Source: Legionella bononiensis (GTDB lineage Bacteria; Pseudomonadota; Gammaproteobacteria; Legionellales; Legionellaceae). From it: 64,000 nucleotides of DNA. Location of the stretch: the NCBI RefSeq assembly GCF_016786215.1, contig NZ_JADOBG010000022.1, forward strand, positions 558,001 through 622,000, given 5' to 3'. The notes beneath the pieces were generated by a model that had not been told where the DNA came from, did no database searches, and saw only the letters and a list, made by a program, of their open reading frames with translations. The position numbers were made by a program, and so were the translations under genes. This document shows, one piece after another, positions 1 to 8,180 of this stretch (its first letter is position 1; each line of letters starts with the position of its first letter).

Positions 1-1
1 A

Positions 2-457
2 GAATGTGAGTCTCGACATCTTGGGGGAATAATTGTTCCCAATTTTTCAATTGGCGCAGTGTTAATGATGACGTTTGCAGCCAAAGCTTCTGAATATTTA
101 TCTGAAGTAGAGATAATAGAAACCCATCATCAACAAAAACTGGATGCTCCATCAGGTACGGCATTAAAAACGGCGGAAATGATAGCCGCAGCAAGAAAAA
201 ATAAAAAAAACACGCTTGAATTAAAAGAATTAATTCCCGGTGCTCGAGGTGGTTCTCACCATGATATCAATATTCACTCGATACGACTGCCTGGGGTACT
301 CGCTCGACAGGAAGTGATATTCGGCAACCTTGGAGAAACACTGTCAATTACTCACGACAGTATTGATCGTCGGTGTTTTATGCCAGGGGTTTTGCTTGCG
401 TGCCAGAAAGTAAGGGGATTAAATACCCTGATTTATGGCCTGGAGCATTTGTTGTAA
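2..457 (+). CDS. dapB: 4-hydroxy-tetrahydrodipicolinate reductase DapB, C-terminal part
   Basis: The reading frame is open from the window edge, so the N-terminal Rossmann part lies outside. The visible part has the family hallmarks: PNFSIGA, then HHQQKLDAPSGTA, which matches the HHxxKxDAPSGTA catalytic and substrate-binding signature (catalytic His pair and Lys), and late on GETLSITH, the usual GExxxITH region. DapB reduces hydroxy-tetrahydrodipicolinate with NAD(P)H in the cytoplasm, in the diaminopimelate/lysine pathway. An ATG/GTG cluster near 59 to 69 is internal to the family fold and is not a plausible true start. A long inverted repeat follows the stop and probably terminates transcription. 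Confidence 0.93.
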   Translation, partial: ECESRHLGGIIVPNFSIGAVLMMTFAAKASEYLSEVEIIETHHQQKLDAPSGTALKTAEMIAAARKNKKNTLELKELIPGARGGSHHDINIHSIRLPGVLARQEVIFGNLGETLSITHDSIDRRCFMPGVLLACQKVRGLNTLIYGLEHLL

Positions 458-501
458 CACGCACACCCCGTGTAAAAAAAGAAGCATTTTTCATTTGGTT
501 G

Positions 502-618
502 AAAAGCCGTACCGCCGCCAAGCCCTGAACGACCTTCACTTTTTATACTTCATCCTCGCGAAAGCAGCGATGACGTATAAAAAGTGAAGGTCGTTCAGGA
601 CTTACCTCCGGCTTTTTT
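502..618. terminator. Bidirectional terminator-like long inverted repeat
   Basis: A perfect 25-bp inverted repeat has arms 524-548 and 575-599 around a 26-nt loop. An outer stem pairs 502-509 with 609-616, and a run of T follows at 613-618. It lies between the convergent dapB and the sidP-like gene, so it probably ends both transcripts. The arms are much longer than an ordinary terminator needs, so this may also be a dispersed repeat element. Confidence 0.7.
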
Positions 619-641
619 ATAATATACGTGTACTAAACTTA

Positions 642-3161
642 CTAATAAGCTAAAGCGGTACTATTAGCTCGTTTGGAAGCTTCAAACAACTCTGACCACT
701 CAGCCACCGCTTTATCAGCAAGAAAATCAAGCTTTTCATCAGCTACGCTAAAAATACATGATAATAAATCGCGAAGACGATCATAGATTGAATTCGTTTC
801 TTTTGTTCGTGTTGAATCCGATACAGGTCGACTTATTACTACTGAAAATATTTTTTCCAATCGTAATATATTATCGTTACCTGCGTTCTTATCTTGCATT
901 AGGCCTCGAATTTTATTGATACCAGTGGGTGAGGCAGTAGATTTTTTCCCATCAAACAACCCCAAACCCCACGAATCTTTTTTAGGTTTATGAAATCGGC
1001 TTTCTTCATTGATTAATGAGGTTAATGCATCATAAAGTTTGGTACAAACATCTTCGCCTAACTGCCTAGCAGTTAATTTACAGAGCAAATCATTCCCAGA
1101 TAAAAAATAAGACTTCAAGTTTTTACTAATATTTTTAACTTCGTTGTCTGTGGCCATCACATCATCATATTGCACGCCTTTTCCCGTACCTAAACGAGCA
1201 TTAATCGCCTCGATAATATCTGCTGGCAAATACATATCCGGGGTTTTTATACCGTCAGACCCTGGAGCGTTTTGTCCCGCATGCTCATGCTGATGTCGGG
1301 TCATATAGATGTCTGCAAATATATTAACAAAATTAATACGCTCTACTTTATCACTCGGGATACCAAATTTAGGCCATACACCATATTTTTCTTTAAATAA
1401 AATCATGGCATCAGTGTGCATTAACTCTATAGCTTTTCTATCCTTTCCGCTGACACAGGAACCATAGCTATGACCATCTACGGTCAGGGTAATCAGCTGC
1501 TCTAAAGATGTTAGAAACAGCTCTCTTCCAACATAATCCCTAAAAGTCGCTGAAAAAAGAGGGGATTCAAGTACTCGTTTATACTCGTCTAAAAGATCCT
1601 GTAATCCTGGAGTATTAGCCACATAAGTTTGTGCGGTCTTTAATAAATGGAGACTATCAGGATCATCCGAAGCAGTATAATAGAAATACTTCGCATAATT
1701 AAAAGGATGATTATGTTGTAAAATATCGGGCGCTTTTCCGCTTTTTTGAACAGTCGCTCGCGCGTATTTAAATAATTCCAGATCAGGTGGAAGAGGCAAA
1801 TATTCCAAAACCATTGAAGGGATATAGTCCACCCCGTGAAGTGGGCTGATGAGGGTCTGCAATAAACACAGCTGTCCTGGTTTTGCATGCTCCATAACTT
1901 TGGCAAAATTTGCATCGCTATGTCGCTGTTGAACTGATTCTGGTGCATCCAAAACATCACGACTGACTATATGGCTGGATCTAAAGCGTTTACCAAATAA
2001 AGGTTGTACATCAAAAGTTTGATCTTTTTTTACAACTTGGGGATTAATTTTTAATAGGCTATGAGCTGCATAGTTTGCTGGAATGGGTAATGTCCTATGG
2101 CGACTGGATAAAAAGGACATCACATCCTCCACCCGATCCGCTTTTTGCAAAACGTGTGCTAAAAAGCTCTGTTGTACCTTGGATAATGACCAATACCACA
2201 AGGGAAGATTAGCTATATTATCGAGAGAATTCCTGAATGCGACACTGTCTTTTTTATTCAGTATATACTCTTTAAATTTAATTAAATTCGCATCAAATTT
2301 ATCGGGTTGAGCCGCTAATACTTTGATCATTTCCTTTTGAGCTTTACTAAACCCCTTAGCCCGAGGATCCTCAGATTTATCTTTATACCAGGTAGGATAC
2401 GGTTGAATGTCTTTATAAATTTGGTCTAATTCAGCAGCGATGTTAAGCGAGGCTCCCTTTATCTCATCCCAGCTGGCAATGAAAGAATTGATATCCTGCA
2501 TAATTGACGTGGGTTGAAGGGGACTTAACTTCAGATGAGTAAAATAAGCTTTTTGATATTCATCAATATTCTTAAACCATACCGGAGTTTTGGGATAATT
2601 TCTTGATTTTAAATCTTTTAATTCGTTTAAAAATTCTTCGGAATAAGGTGGAAGAGATTCATCATATTGTAAAATATACTCTGTACCATGCTCCATTTGC
2701 ATGGGCATTAATGTTGCCAGGTCGGGACGTCCTTGACTCATTAATACATACTGCTCTGCTTCATTCAAACAGGCGACACCCTCATGAATCGCAGTACCTT
2801 TCGGCCAATCCCAGGAAGTTGCTATTACTTCAACCAATCTGGCAGTATAATTTTCCAGTTCTTTTTGTAACTCTTCAACAGAGTCTTTTGTTAAATCGCA
2901 GGATTCTTTAACTTCTTCTGCATAAGCTTTTAATGTTTTAGCTGTCAAGGCCGTAAATTTGGGGTCGAGAGGATATGCATCCAGCATGAACAAAAAAGCA
3001 TCATGGAGACTGTTTATCCGTCGTTCATAACTTCGTTTGTAATCGGGTTTTTCCTGAAAATATTCGATTTTATAATTGGGTATGAGAGTATCTAATGTAC
3101 GAGATAACTCAGGCGATATTTCAGTACCTTCCAAAACACGTAAAATTATACCTTTTCCCAT
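642..3161 (-). CDS. sidP: SidP-like phosphoinositide 3-phosphatase, Dot/Icm effector candidate
   Basis: This 839-residue protein carries a CX5R phosphatase signature, CVSGKDR, at Cys569 to Arg575. It is followed by a His/Asp-rich segment (TRHQHEHAGQN, then GSDGIKTPD) that would sit close to the active site. L. pneumophila SidP (lpg0130) is, from memory, about 820 residues with the same type of catalytic loop. It removes the 3-phosphate from PI(3)P and PI(3,5)P2 on host membranes after Dot/Icm translocation. Similarity of length, catalytic loop and position beside the mmsA/mmsB locus supports orthology. A purine-rich ribosome site (AAGGGA) lies 8 nt upstream of the ATG. No signal peptide or membrane segment is evident, as expected for a translocated effector. 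The main alternative is another SidF/SidP-class CX5R phosphatase. Confidence 0.85.
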   Translation of the reverse strand: MGKGIILRVLEGTEISPELSRTLDTLIPNYKIEYFQEKPDYKRSYERRINSLHDAFLFMLDAYPLDPKFTALTAKTLKAYAEEVKESCDLTKDSVEELQKELENYTARLVEVIATSWDWPKGTAIHEGVACLNEAEQYVLMSQGRPDLATLMPMQMEHGTEYILQYDESLPPYSEEFLNELKDLKSRNYPKTPVWFKNIDEYQKAYFTHLKLSPLQPTSIMQDINSFIASWDEIKGASLNIAAELDQIYKDIQPYPTWYKDKSEDPRAKGFSKAQKEMIKVLAAQPDKFDANLIKFKEYILNKKDSVAFRNSLDNIANLPLWYWSLSKVQQSFLAHVLQKADRVEDVMSFLSSRHRTLPIPANYAAHSLLKINPQVVKKDQTFDVQPLFGKRFRSSHIVSRDVLDAPESVQQRHSDANFAKVMEHAKPGQLCLLQTLISPLHGVDYIPSMVLEYLPLPPDLELFKYARATVQKSGKAPDILQHNHPFNYAKYFYYTASDDPDSLHLLKTAQTYVANTPGLQDLLDEYKRVLESPLFSATFRDYVGRELFLTSLEQLITLTVDGHSYGSCVSGKDRKAIELMHTDAMILFKEKYGVWPKFGIPSDKVERINFVNIFADIYMTRHQHEHAGQNAPGSDGIKTPDMYLPADIIEAINARLGTGKGVQYDDVMATDNEVKNISKNLKSYFLSGNDLLCKLTARQLGEDVCTKLYDALTSLINEESRFHKPKKDSWGLGLFDGKKSTASPTGINKIRGLMQDKNAGNDNILRLEKIFSVVISRPVSDSTRTKETNSIYDRLRDLLSCIFSVADEKLDFLADKAVAEWSELFEASKRANSTALAY

Positions 3162-3339
3162 AGCTTATTCCCTTACTGCTTTTTGTTTTCATTATTGTAT
3201 AAATAATTCAATGAAACAATCGTATGTTTCGTCATTAAAATTATTTTCTCAGATAAGATATCAGGAAGTTGAGTACCTTAATAGTTTTACTTCATGCTAA
3301 ACTATATTTTTTTTTTGGATAAATAATAAAGGGATGTCT

Positions 3340-3516
3340 ATGAAAAGTATAGAGGATTTTGTAGGGTTTTCTGAGTCAGGTATTGATGATGCCGTACAAA
3401 ATGCGCTGGAAAATGCAGGGAATCCAATGCATTATGAAGTGGTGGAAACACTCGGCTCGCAAAATAATAAAACCAGGCGCCAATATCAGGTCACCTTAAA
3501 AACAATAACTGAATAA
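3340..3516 (+). CDS. Dodecin-like small protein
   Basis: This 58-residue protein resembles dodecins, small flavin-binding proteins that form hollow dodecamers: an N-terminal strand, an amphipathic helix (DDAVQNALENAG), then YEVVE and a terminal strand YQVTLK that matches the family's xYQVTLKV ending. The ATG at 3340 is preferred because AAAGGGA lies about 6 nt upstream; an in-frame ATG at 3334 overlaps that site. The aromatic before the EVVE strand, normally the flavin-stacking Trp, is replaced here by His-Tyr (MHYEVVE). Flavin binding may therefore be altered. It is slightly shorter than the usual 65-70 residues. Confidence 0.65.
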   Translation: MKSIEDFVGFSESGIDDAVQNALENAGNPMHYEVVETLGSQNNKTRRQYQVTLKTITE

Positions 3517-3692
3517 ACAATTGCGACTATAATGTTAAGTTAACGGTTCACTTTAAACCAGATGACGCTCAGATACATGTCAAGACCGTTTAATTATTCG
3601 CCAGTTTGAACGAATTCAGCAATAAACCATGTGATTAAGTTAAGCACCGACATACGGCGCTCATTACACACAATTAAAAAAGGAGTTTAACA

Positions 3693-5189
3693 ATGGGATA
3701 TAACGTACCGCATTTTATAGGTGGTCAACTGATCAATGAATCCAATACTGAAGCCCATCCTATTTTCAATCCAGCCTTGGGCGAGACCATTGGTCAGGTT
3801 CATTTTGCCTCTAAAGCGGTCTGCGATAAAGCAGTAGCAACGGCAAAAGAAGCGGGAATTGAATGGGCGCAGACCCCAGCAATCAAAAGAGCACGTATCC
3901 TTTTTAAATTCAGAGATTTATTAGAAAAGCATCAAATGGACCTGGCACGTATTGTTACTCGCGAGCATGGTAAAACTCTGGATGATGCCAAAGGTTCGGT
4001 TGCACGTGGCATAGAAGTAGTTGAATTACATTGTGGACTGGTCAATCAGCTTAAAGGTGACTTCTCTGCAGATGTAGCTAGCAATATAGACTGTCATACC
4101 TTCAGACAACCCCTGGGTGTATGCGCTGGCGTTTCACCCTTTAATTTTCCAGTGATGGTTCCTATCTGGATGATGATTCCAGCCATTTCCTGTGGCAATA
4201 CCTTTATTTTAAAACCATCAGAACAAGATCCCTCTGCTCCAATACGTTTAATGGAATTATTAAATGACGCTGGTTTACCCCCAGGAGTTGTCAATTGCTT
4301 GCAGGGTAATAAAGTCACAGTCGAACACTTATTGGCTCATCCTGATATAGCCGCATTTACTGCAGTAGCATCTACACCAGTTGCCCAATCCATTTATACT
4401 ACCGCTACAGCCTATGGTAAACGCGCTCATACTTTTGGTGGCGCTAAAAATCATTGTGTCGTCATGCCCGATGCTGATTTGGATCAAGCCGCCAGCGCCA
4501 TAGTCGGTGCAGCATATGGTTCTGCTGGTGAACGATGCATGGCTTTGTCTGTAGTCGTTGCTGTGGGTGATCAGACCGCCGATGCGTTAATCGCCAAAAT
4601 GGCACCGCAGATTCGTGCAATGAACATTGATGCCGGAGATGTTGCTGGCACGGACATGGGTCCGTTAATCAGCAGTGCTCACCGTCAAAAAGTTCTGGCC
4701 GCGGTTGACAAGGGCGTCAGTGAAGGCGCTCAATTAATTATTGATGGCCGTTCTTATAAGCATCCACAATATCCTCAAGGTTTCTTTATGGGGCCCTGTC
4801 TATTTGATCAGGTCACTGAACAGATGTCAGTATATCAAAATGAACTATTTGGACCCGTACTCGTCATAGTCCGGGTTAATCATTTTGATGAGGCTCTGGC
4901 TTTGGTCAACAGGCATCAATACGGTAATGGTACTGCCATATTTACTCGGGATGGATTTACCGCTCGTGAATACAGTCAAAAAGTACAGGTTGGCATGATA
5001 GGAGTGAACATTCCTATACCAGTGCCCATTGCCAATCATCCCTTTGGAGGCTGGAAACGTTCCTCCTTTGGAGATACCAACATGCACGGAGATGAAAGCA
5101 TCCATTTCTACACGCGTCGTAAAACAGTTACCAGTAAATGGCCCATCACCAAATTAAAGGGAAGTGCTTTTGCTATGCCAACTCATTAA
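3693..5189 (+). CDS. mmsA: CoA-acylating methylmalonate-semialdehyde dehydrogenase
   Basis: This 498-residue cytoplasmic aldehyde dehydrogenase converts (S)-methylmalonate semialdehyde, NAD+ and CoA to propionyl-CoA, CO2 and NADH at the end of valine catabolism. Catalytic Cys282 sits in SAGERCMAL. The second catalytic Glu of hydrolytic aldehyde dehydrogenases is absent from the preceding FTAVASTPVA segment, as in CoA-acylating members. NAD-binding motifs SPFNFP and KPSEQDPSAP are present. The length is normal for MmsA. AAAAAAGGAG precedes the ATG. It is the first gene of a three-gene operon with mmsB and an acyl-CoA synthetase. Confidence 0.95.
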   Translation: MGYNVPHFIGGQLINESNTEAHPIFNPALGETIGQVHFASKAVCDKAVATAKEAGIEWAQTPAIKRARILFKFRDLLEKHQMDLARIVTREHGKTLDDAKGSVARGIEVVELHCGLVNQLKGDFSADVASNIDCHTFRQPLGVCAGVSPFNFPVMVPIWMMIPAISCGNTFILKPSEQDPSAPIRLMELLNDAGLPPGVVNCLQGNKVTVEHLLAHPDIAAFTAVASTPVAQSIYTTATAYGKRAHTFGGAKNHCVVMPDADLDQAASAIVGAAYGSAGERCMALSVVVAVGDQTADALIAKMAPQIRAMNIDAGDVAGTDMGPLISSAHRQKVLAAVDKGVSEGAQLIIDGRSYKHPQYPQGFFMGPCLFDQVTEQMSVYQNELFGPVLVIVRVNHFDEALALVNRHQYGNGTAIFTRDGFTAREYSQKVQVGMIGVNIPIPVPIANHPFGGWKRSSFGDTNMHGDESIHFYTRRKTVTSKWPITKLKGSAFAMPTH

Positions 5190-5234
5190 CATGACCAATT
5201 AAACGGAACACTATTAATTATTATGGAGTTAGAA

Positions 5235-6131
5235 ATGGCTAGAATAGGATTTATAGGATTGGGGCATATGGGTTTGCCCATGGCTATTAATCTGCTCAAA
5301 GCGGGGCATAAAGTCACCGGGTTTGACTTGCAAGAGTCTGCCCGGGCTCATTTTGCTGAAGCTGGTGGCTTGGTTGCGCTCACTCAGCAAGAAGTAGCAA
5401 ACCAACAAGATGTCCTGATTACTATGCTGCAAACAGGGGAACAAGTCTTACGCGTGTGTAAAGGAATAGATGGCTTATTCAGCAAGGTACAATCAGGCAC
5501 TTTATTCATTGATTGCTCTACCATCGATGTGTCCTCTGCTCGCGAGTTTCATCAGATGGCAAAGGAACACCACATGCGCACTGTGGACGCGCCGGTATCA
5601 GGCGGTGTAGCCGGAGCAGCTGCCGCAACGTTGACCTTCATGGTTGGCGGTGATCTTGATGCGTTTAATGCCGCCCGCCCTATTCTCGCCAATATGGGAC
5701 AAAAAATTATTCATACTGGTGGCCCTGGAAGTGGTCAGGCTGCAAAAATATGCAATAACATGATTCTTGGTATTTCAATGGTCGCTGTCTCCGAAGCGTT
5801 TATTCTGGCAGAACAACTGGGCTTAACCGCTGAAAAACTCTTTGAAGTGGTCAGTAACTCATCAGGACAATGTTGGGCAATGACCAAATACGTTCCTGTT
5901 CCAGGAGTATTAGATAATGTTCCGGCCAACAATGAGTACAAACCCGGTTTTGCTGCTGCAATGATGTTGAAAGATTTAAAATTAAGTCAGGAAACTGCCC
6001 AGTCAGCGCATGTTAAAACTCCCTTGGGAGCCCAGGTAACCAAATTGTATCAACACTTTATCGATCAAGGACTCGGTGAGTCCGATTTCTCAGCAATTAT
6101 CAAACTGATTGCCAAAGGCGACGAGGTATAA
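5235..6131 (+). CDS. mmsB: 3-hydroxyisobutyrate dehydrogenase
   Basis: This 298-residue NAD-dependent enzyme oxidises 3-hydroxyisobutyrate to methylmalonate semialdehyde, the substrate of the MmsA encoded 45 bp upstream. The N-terminal Rossmann motif GLGHMGLPMA is followed by the substrate-binding DAPVSGGVAGA and the catalytic-Lys motif GQAAKICNNM, all standard for beta-hydroxyacid dehydrogenases. The ATG at 5235 is chosen over one at 5223 because GGAG sits 6 nt before it and it gives the usual MxxIGFIGLG start. The stop is one base short of the next gene's start, so translation is probably coupled. Confidence 0.94.
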   Translation: MARIGFIGLGHMGLPMAINLLKAGHKVTGFDLQESARAHFAEAGGLVALTQQEVANQQDVLITMLQTGEQVLRVCKGIDGLFSKVQSGTLFIDCSTIDVSSAREFHQMAKEHHMRTVDAPVSGGVAGAAAATLTFMVGGDLDAFNAARPILANMGQKIIHTGGPGSGQAAKICNNMILGISMVAVSEAFILAEQLGLTAEKLFEVVSNSSGQCWAMTKYVPVPGVLDNVPANNEYKPGFAAAMMLKDLKLSQETAQSAHVKTPLGAQVTKLYQHFIDQGLGESDFSAIIKLIAKGDEV

Positions 6132-6132
6132 A

Positions 6133-8025
6133 ATGAACCCTGTACATTTATCACACCCTAAACTGAGTAACACTCTGGAATCATTAACTGAATTCTGGTC
6201 TGAAATCGCGAGTCAGACCCTTGATTGGATTCGCCCCTGGGATACAGTGCTTGAAGGAGGCTTTAAAGACGGTGATGTCACCTGGTTTAATGGCGGCCAG
6301 TTAAATGTCAGCGCCAATTGCCTTGACCGACATTTACCGCAAAAAGCAAATCAAACGGCCATTATTTGGGAAGGTGATATTGAACAAGAACACAAAACGC
6401 TGACGTTTGCTCAATTACATGACGAAGTCTGTCGAATGAGTAATGTACTGAAACATTTGAATGTACAAAAAGGGGATAAAGTAGGTATCTACTTACCGAT
6501 GATACCCGAAGCAGCTATTGCCATGCTGGCCTGTGCTCGAATTGGAGCAGTCCATACCGTAGTTTTTGCCGGTTTTTCACCTCATGCCTTAAGACAACGT
6601 TTAATCGCCTCCGAGTGTAAATGTTTGATCACTGCTGACAGCTTTAAACGCGGTGGGAAGAATGTCAATTTAAAGGAACAGGCCGATGAAGCCAGTGAGA
6701 ATCTGAACCTGCAAACCCTTATCATTAAAAAAGACAATTCACCTGTTTCATTTAATGCCAAGACCAATCATTGGTGGCATGAACTCAAACAGAAGGTATC
6801 TGCTCAATGTGAACCTGAACCCATGAATGCAGAAGACCCTCTATTTATATTATATACCTCGGGGAGTACGGGACAACCTAAAGGGGTAGTTCATACTACT
6901 GGTGGATATCTGGTACAGGCAGCCTATACCCATCAATTGATATTTAATTGCCAAAGTAATGAAGTATTTTGGTGTACTGCCGATGTTGGCTGGATTACTG
7001 GGCATAGCTATGTGGTTTATGGTCCCTTATGTAACGGAATTACTACCCTGATGTACGAAGGAATACCTACCTGGCCGAACCCGGCAAGAAACTGGCAAAT
7101 TATTGATAAATATCAGGTGAATGTGTTCTATACAGCGCCTACGGCCATTCGTTCATTAATGCGTGCTGGTGACGAATGGTTAAATACAAGCTCCAGAGCG
7201 TCCCTTCGCCTGTTAGGAACTGTTGGTGAGCCCATTAATCCGGAAGCTTGGAATTGGTATCATCAAAAGGTAGGACAAGGAAGATGCCCGGTTGTTGATA
7301 CCTGGTGGCAAACTGAAACAGGTGCCATCATGATTAGTCCCAGAGCTAATGATTCAGTAATTAAACCAGGTGCAGCGAGTCACCCAGTCCCAGGAATTGT
7401 TCCAGTCTTATTAGATGAACAAGGACATGAAATACATGAAGCAGGAGCAGGATCTCTGGCTATAAAATATCCATGGCCTTCAATCGCCAGAACTATAGCA
7501 GGTGATCATCAACGTTATCGTACGACCTATTTAAGGAATGGCTATTACATAACCGGCGATGGGGCCAAACGAGATAAAGATGGCGATTACTGGATTACTG
7601 GCCGCATCGACGATGTATTGAATGTTTCAGGGCATCGCCTCGGTACCGCTGAAATTGAAAGCGCCCTCGTCAGCCACCCCAGTGTAGCAGAGGCTGGTGT
7701 AGTGGGTATTCCACACGACATAAAAGGACAGGGGATTTTCGCATTTGTCATCTTAAAACAGGGTCATGTTGGCGACGATCGGTTAAAAGCAGCATTAATC
7801 GAGCGGGTTAAAGAAGAGATCAGTGCTATAGCCAAGCCGGATGAAATCTATTTTGCTATTGATTTACCTAAAACCCGTTCGGGTAAAATAATGCGCCGGA
7901 TTTTACGAAAAATAGCCTGCCATGAGGTGGAAGACATATCCGAATTAGGCGATTTATCGACTCTATCCAACCCTCATGTTGTTGAAGAGCTGATGAAGGA
8001 TCTCTCTGAACGGGACAAATTTTAA
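6133..8025 (+). CDS. Acetyl-/propionyl-CoA synthetase (AMP-forming, Acs family)
   Basis: This 630-residue enzyme activates a short-chain acid via an acyl-adenylate to the CoA thioester. Motifs in order are YTSGSTGQPKGVVH (P-loop-like AMP-binding), DTWWQTETG, YITGDGA, GRIDDVLNVSGHRLGTAEIE (hinge and CoA site) and KTRSGKIMRR with the catalytic, acetylatable Lys. The WWQTETG motif keeps the double Trp typical of acetate-preferring Acs rather than the NYWQTETG form of PrpE. Its position behind mmsA/mmsB would otherwise suggest propionate. The ATG at 6133 has GAGG upstream; a longer frame to 6109 overlaps mmsB and lacks a ribosome site. A family-specific substrate cannot be fixed from sequence alone. 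Confidence 0.88.
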   Translation: MNPVHLSHPKLSNTLESLTEFWSEIASQTLDWIRPWDTVLEGGFKDGDVTWFNGGQLNVSANCLDRHLPQKANQTAIIWEGDIEQEHKTLTFAQLHDEVCRMSNVLKHLNVQKGDKVGIYLPMIPEAAIAMLACARIGAVHTVVFAGFSPHALRQRLIASECKCLITADSFKRGGKNVNLKEQADEASENLNLQTLIIKKDNSPVSFNAKTNHWWHELKQKVSAQCEPEPMNAEDPLFILYTSGSTGQPKGVVHTTGGYLVQAAYTHQLIFNCQSNEVFWCTADVGWITGHSYVVYGPLCNGITTLMYEGIPTWPNPARNWQIIDKYQVNVFYTAPTAIRSLMRAGDEWLNTSSRASLRLLGTVGEPINPEAWNWYHQKVGQGRCPVVDTWWQTETGAIMISPRANDSVIKPGAASHPVPGIVPVLLDEQGHEIHEAGAGSLAIKYPWPSIARTIAGDHQRYRTTYLRNGYYITGDGAKRDKDGDYWITGRIDDVLNVSGHRLGTAEIESALVSHPSVAEAGVVGIPHDIKGQGIFAFVILKQGHVGDDRLKAALIERVKEEISAIAKPDEIYFAIDLPKTRSGKIMRRILRKIACHEVEDISELGDLSTLSNPHVVEELMKDLSERDKF

Positions 8026-8084
8026 TTAAATAACCGATCAATAATTTCGGGAATTTCGTCAGCACTGTAATCCTGAACTCAGTG

Positions 8085-8168
8085 CTTACTCTTCACCTGA
8101 AATTTTTGCGGACTCCATTTCGCGGATGGGTGTGTGATTTCTAAATAGAAATCAATCATCCATTCGCT
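8085..8168. terminator. Stem-loop between convergent genes
   Basis: The gap between the acyl-CoA synthetase and the convergent effector-like gene contains a GATTTCTA/TAGAAATC palindrome centred near 8142. Flanking sequence (CATTTCGCGGATGGGT and ATCATCCATTCGC) extends the pairing imperfectly. No long T-run follows on either strand, so termination strength is uncertain. Confidence 0.4.
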
Positions 8169-8180
8169 ACCATTAATGAT

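Noticed and set aside
2..60. Frameshift at the start of dapB
   Set aside because: The frame is open to the window edge and gives the conserved PNFSIGA segment, so no frameshift is needed.
1640..2911. Several open frames of 70-110 residues opposite or within the SidP-like gene
   Set aside because: They overlap a well-supported gene in other frames and lack ribosome sites and family features.
3277..3295. CTTAAT and CTTCAT copies upstream of the dodecin-like gene as a PmrA box
   Set aside because: The spacing of 13 bp does not fit the roughly 11-bp PmrA tandem repeat and the second half has a mismatch.
8085..8168. Strong rho-independent terminator
   Set aside because: A palindrome exists but no T-run follows on either strand; reported only as a weak stem-loop.
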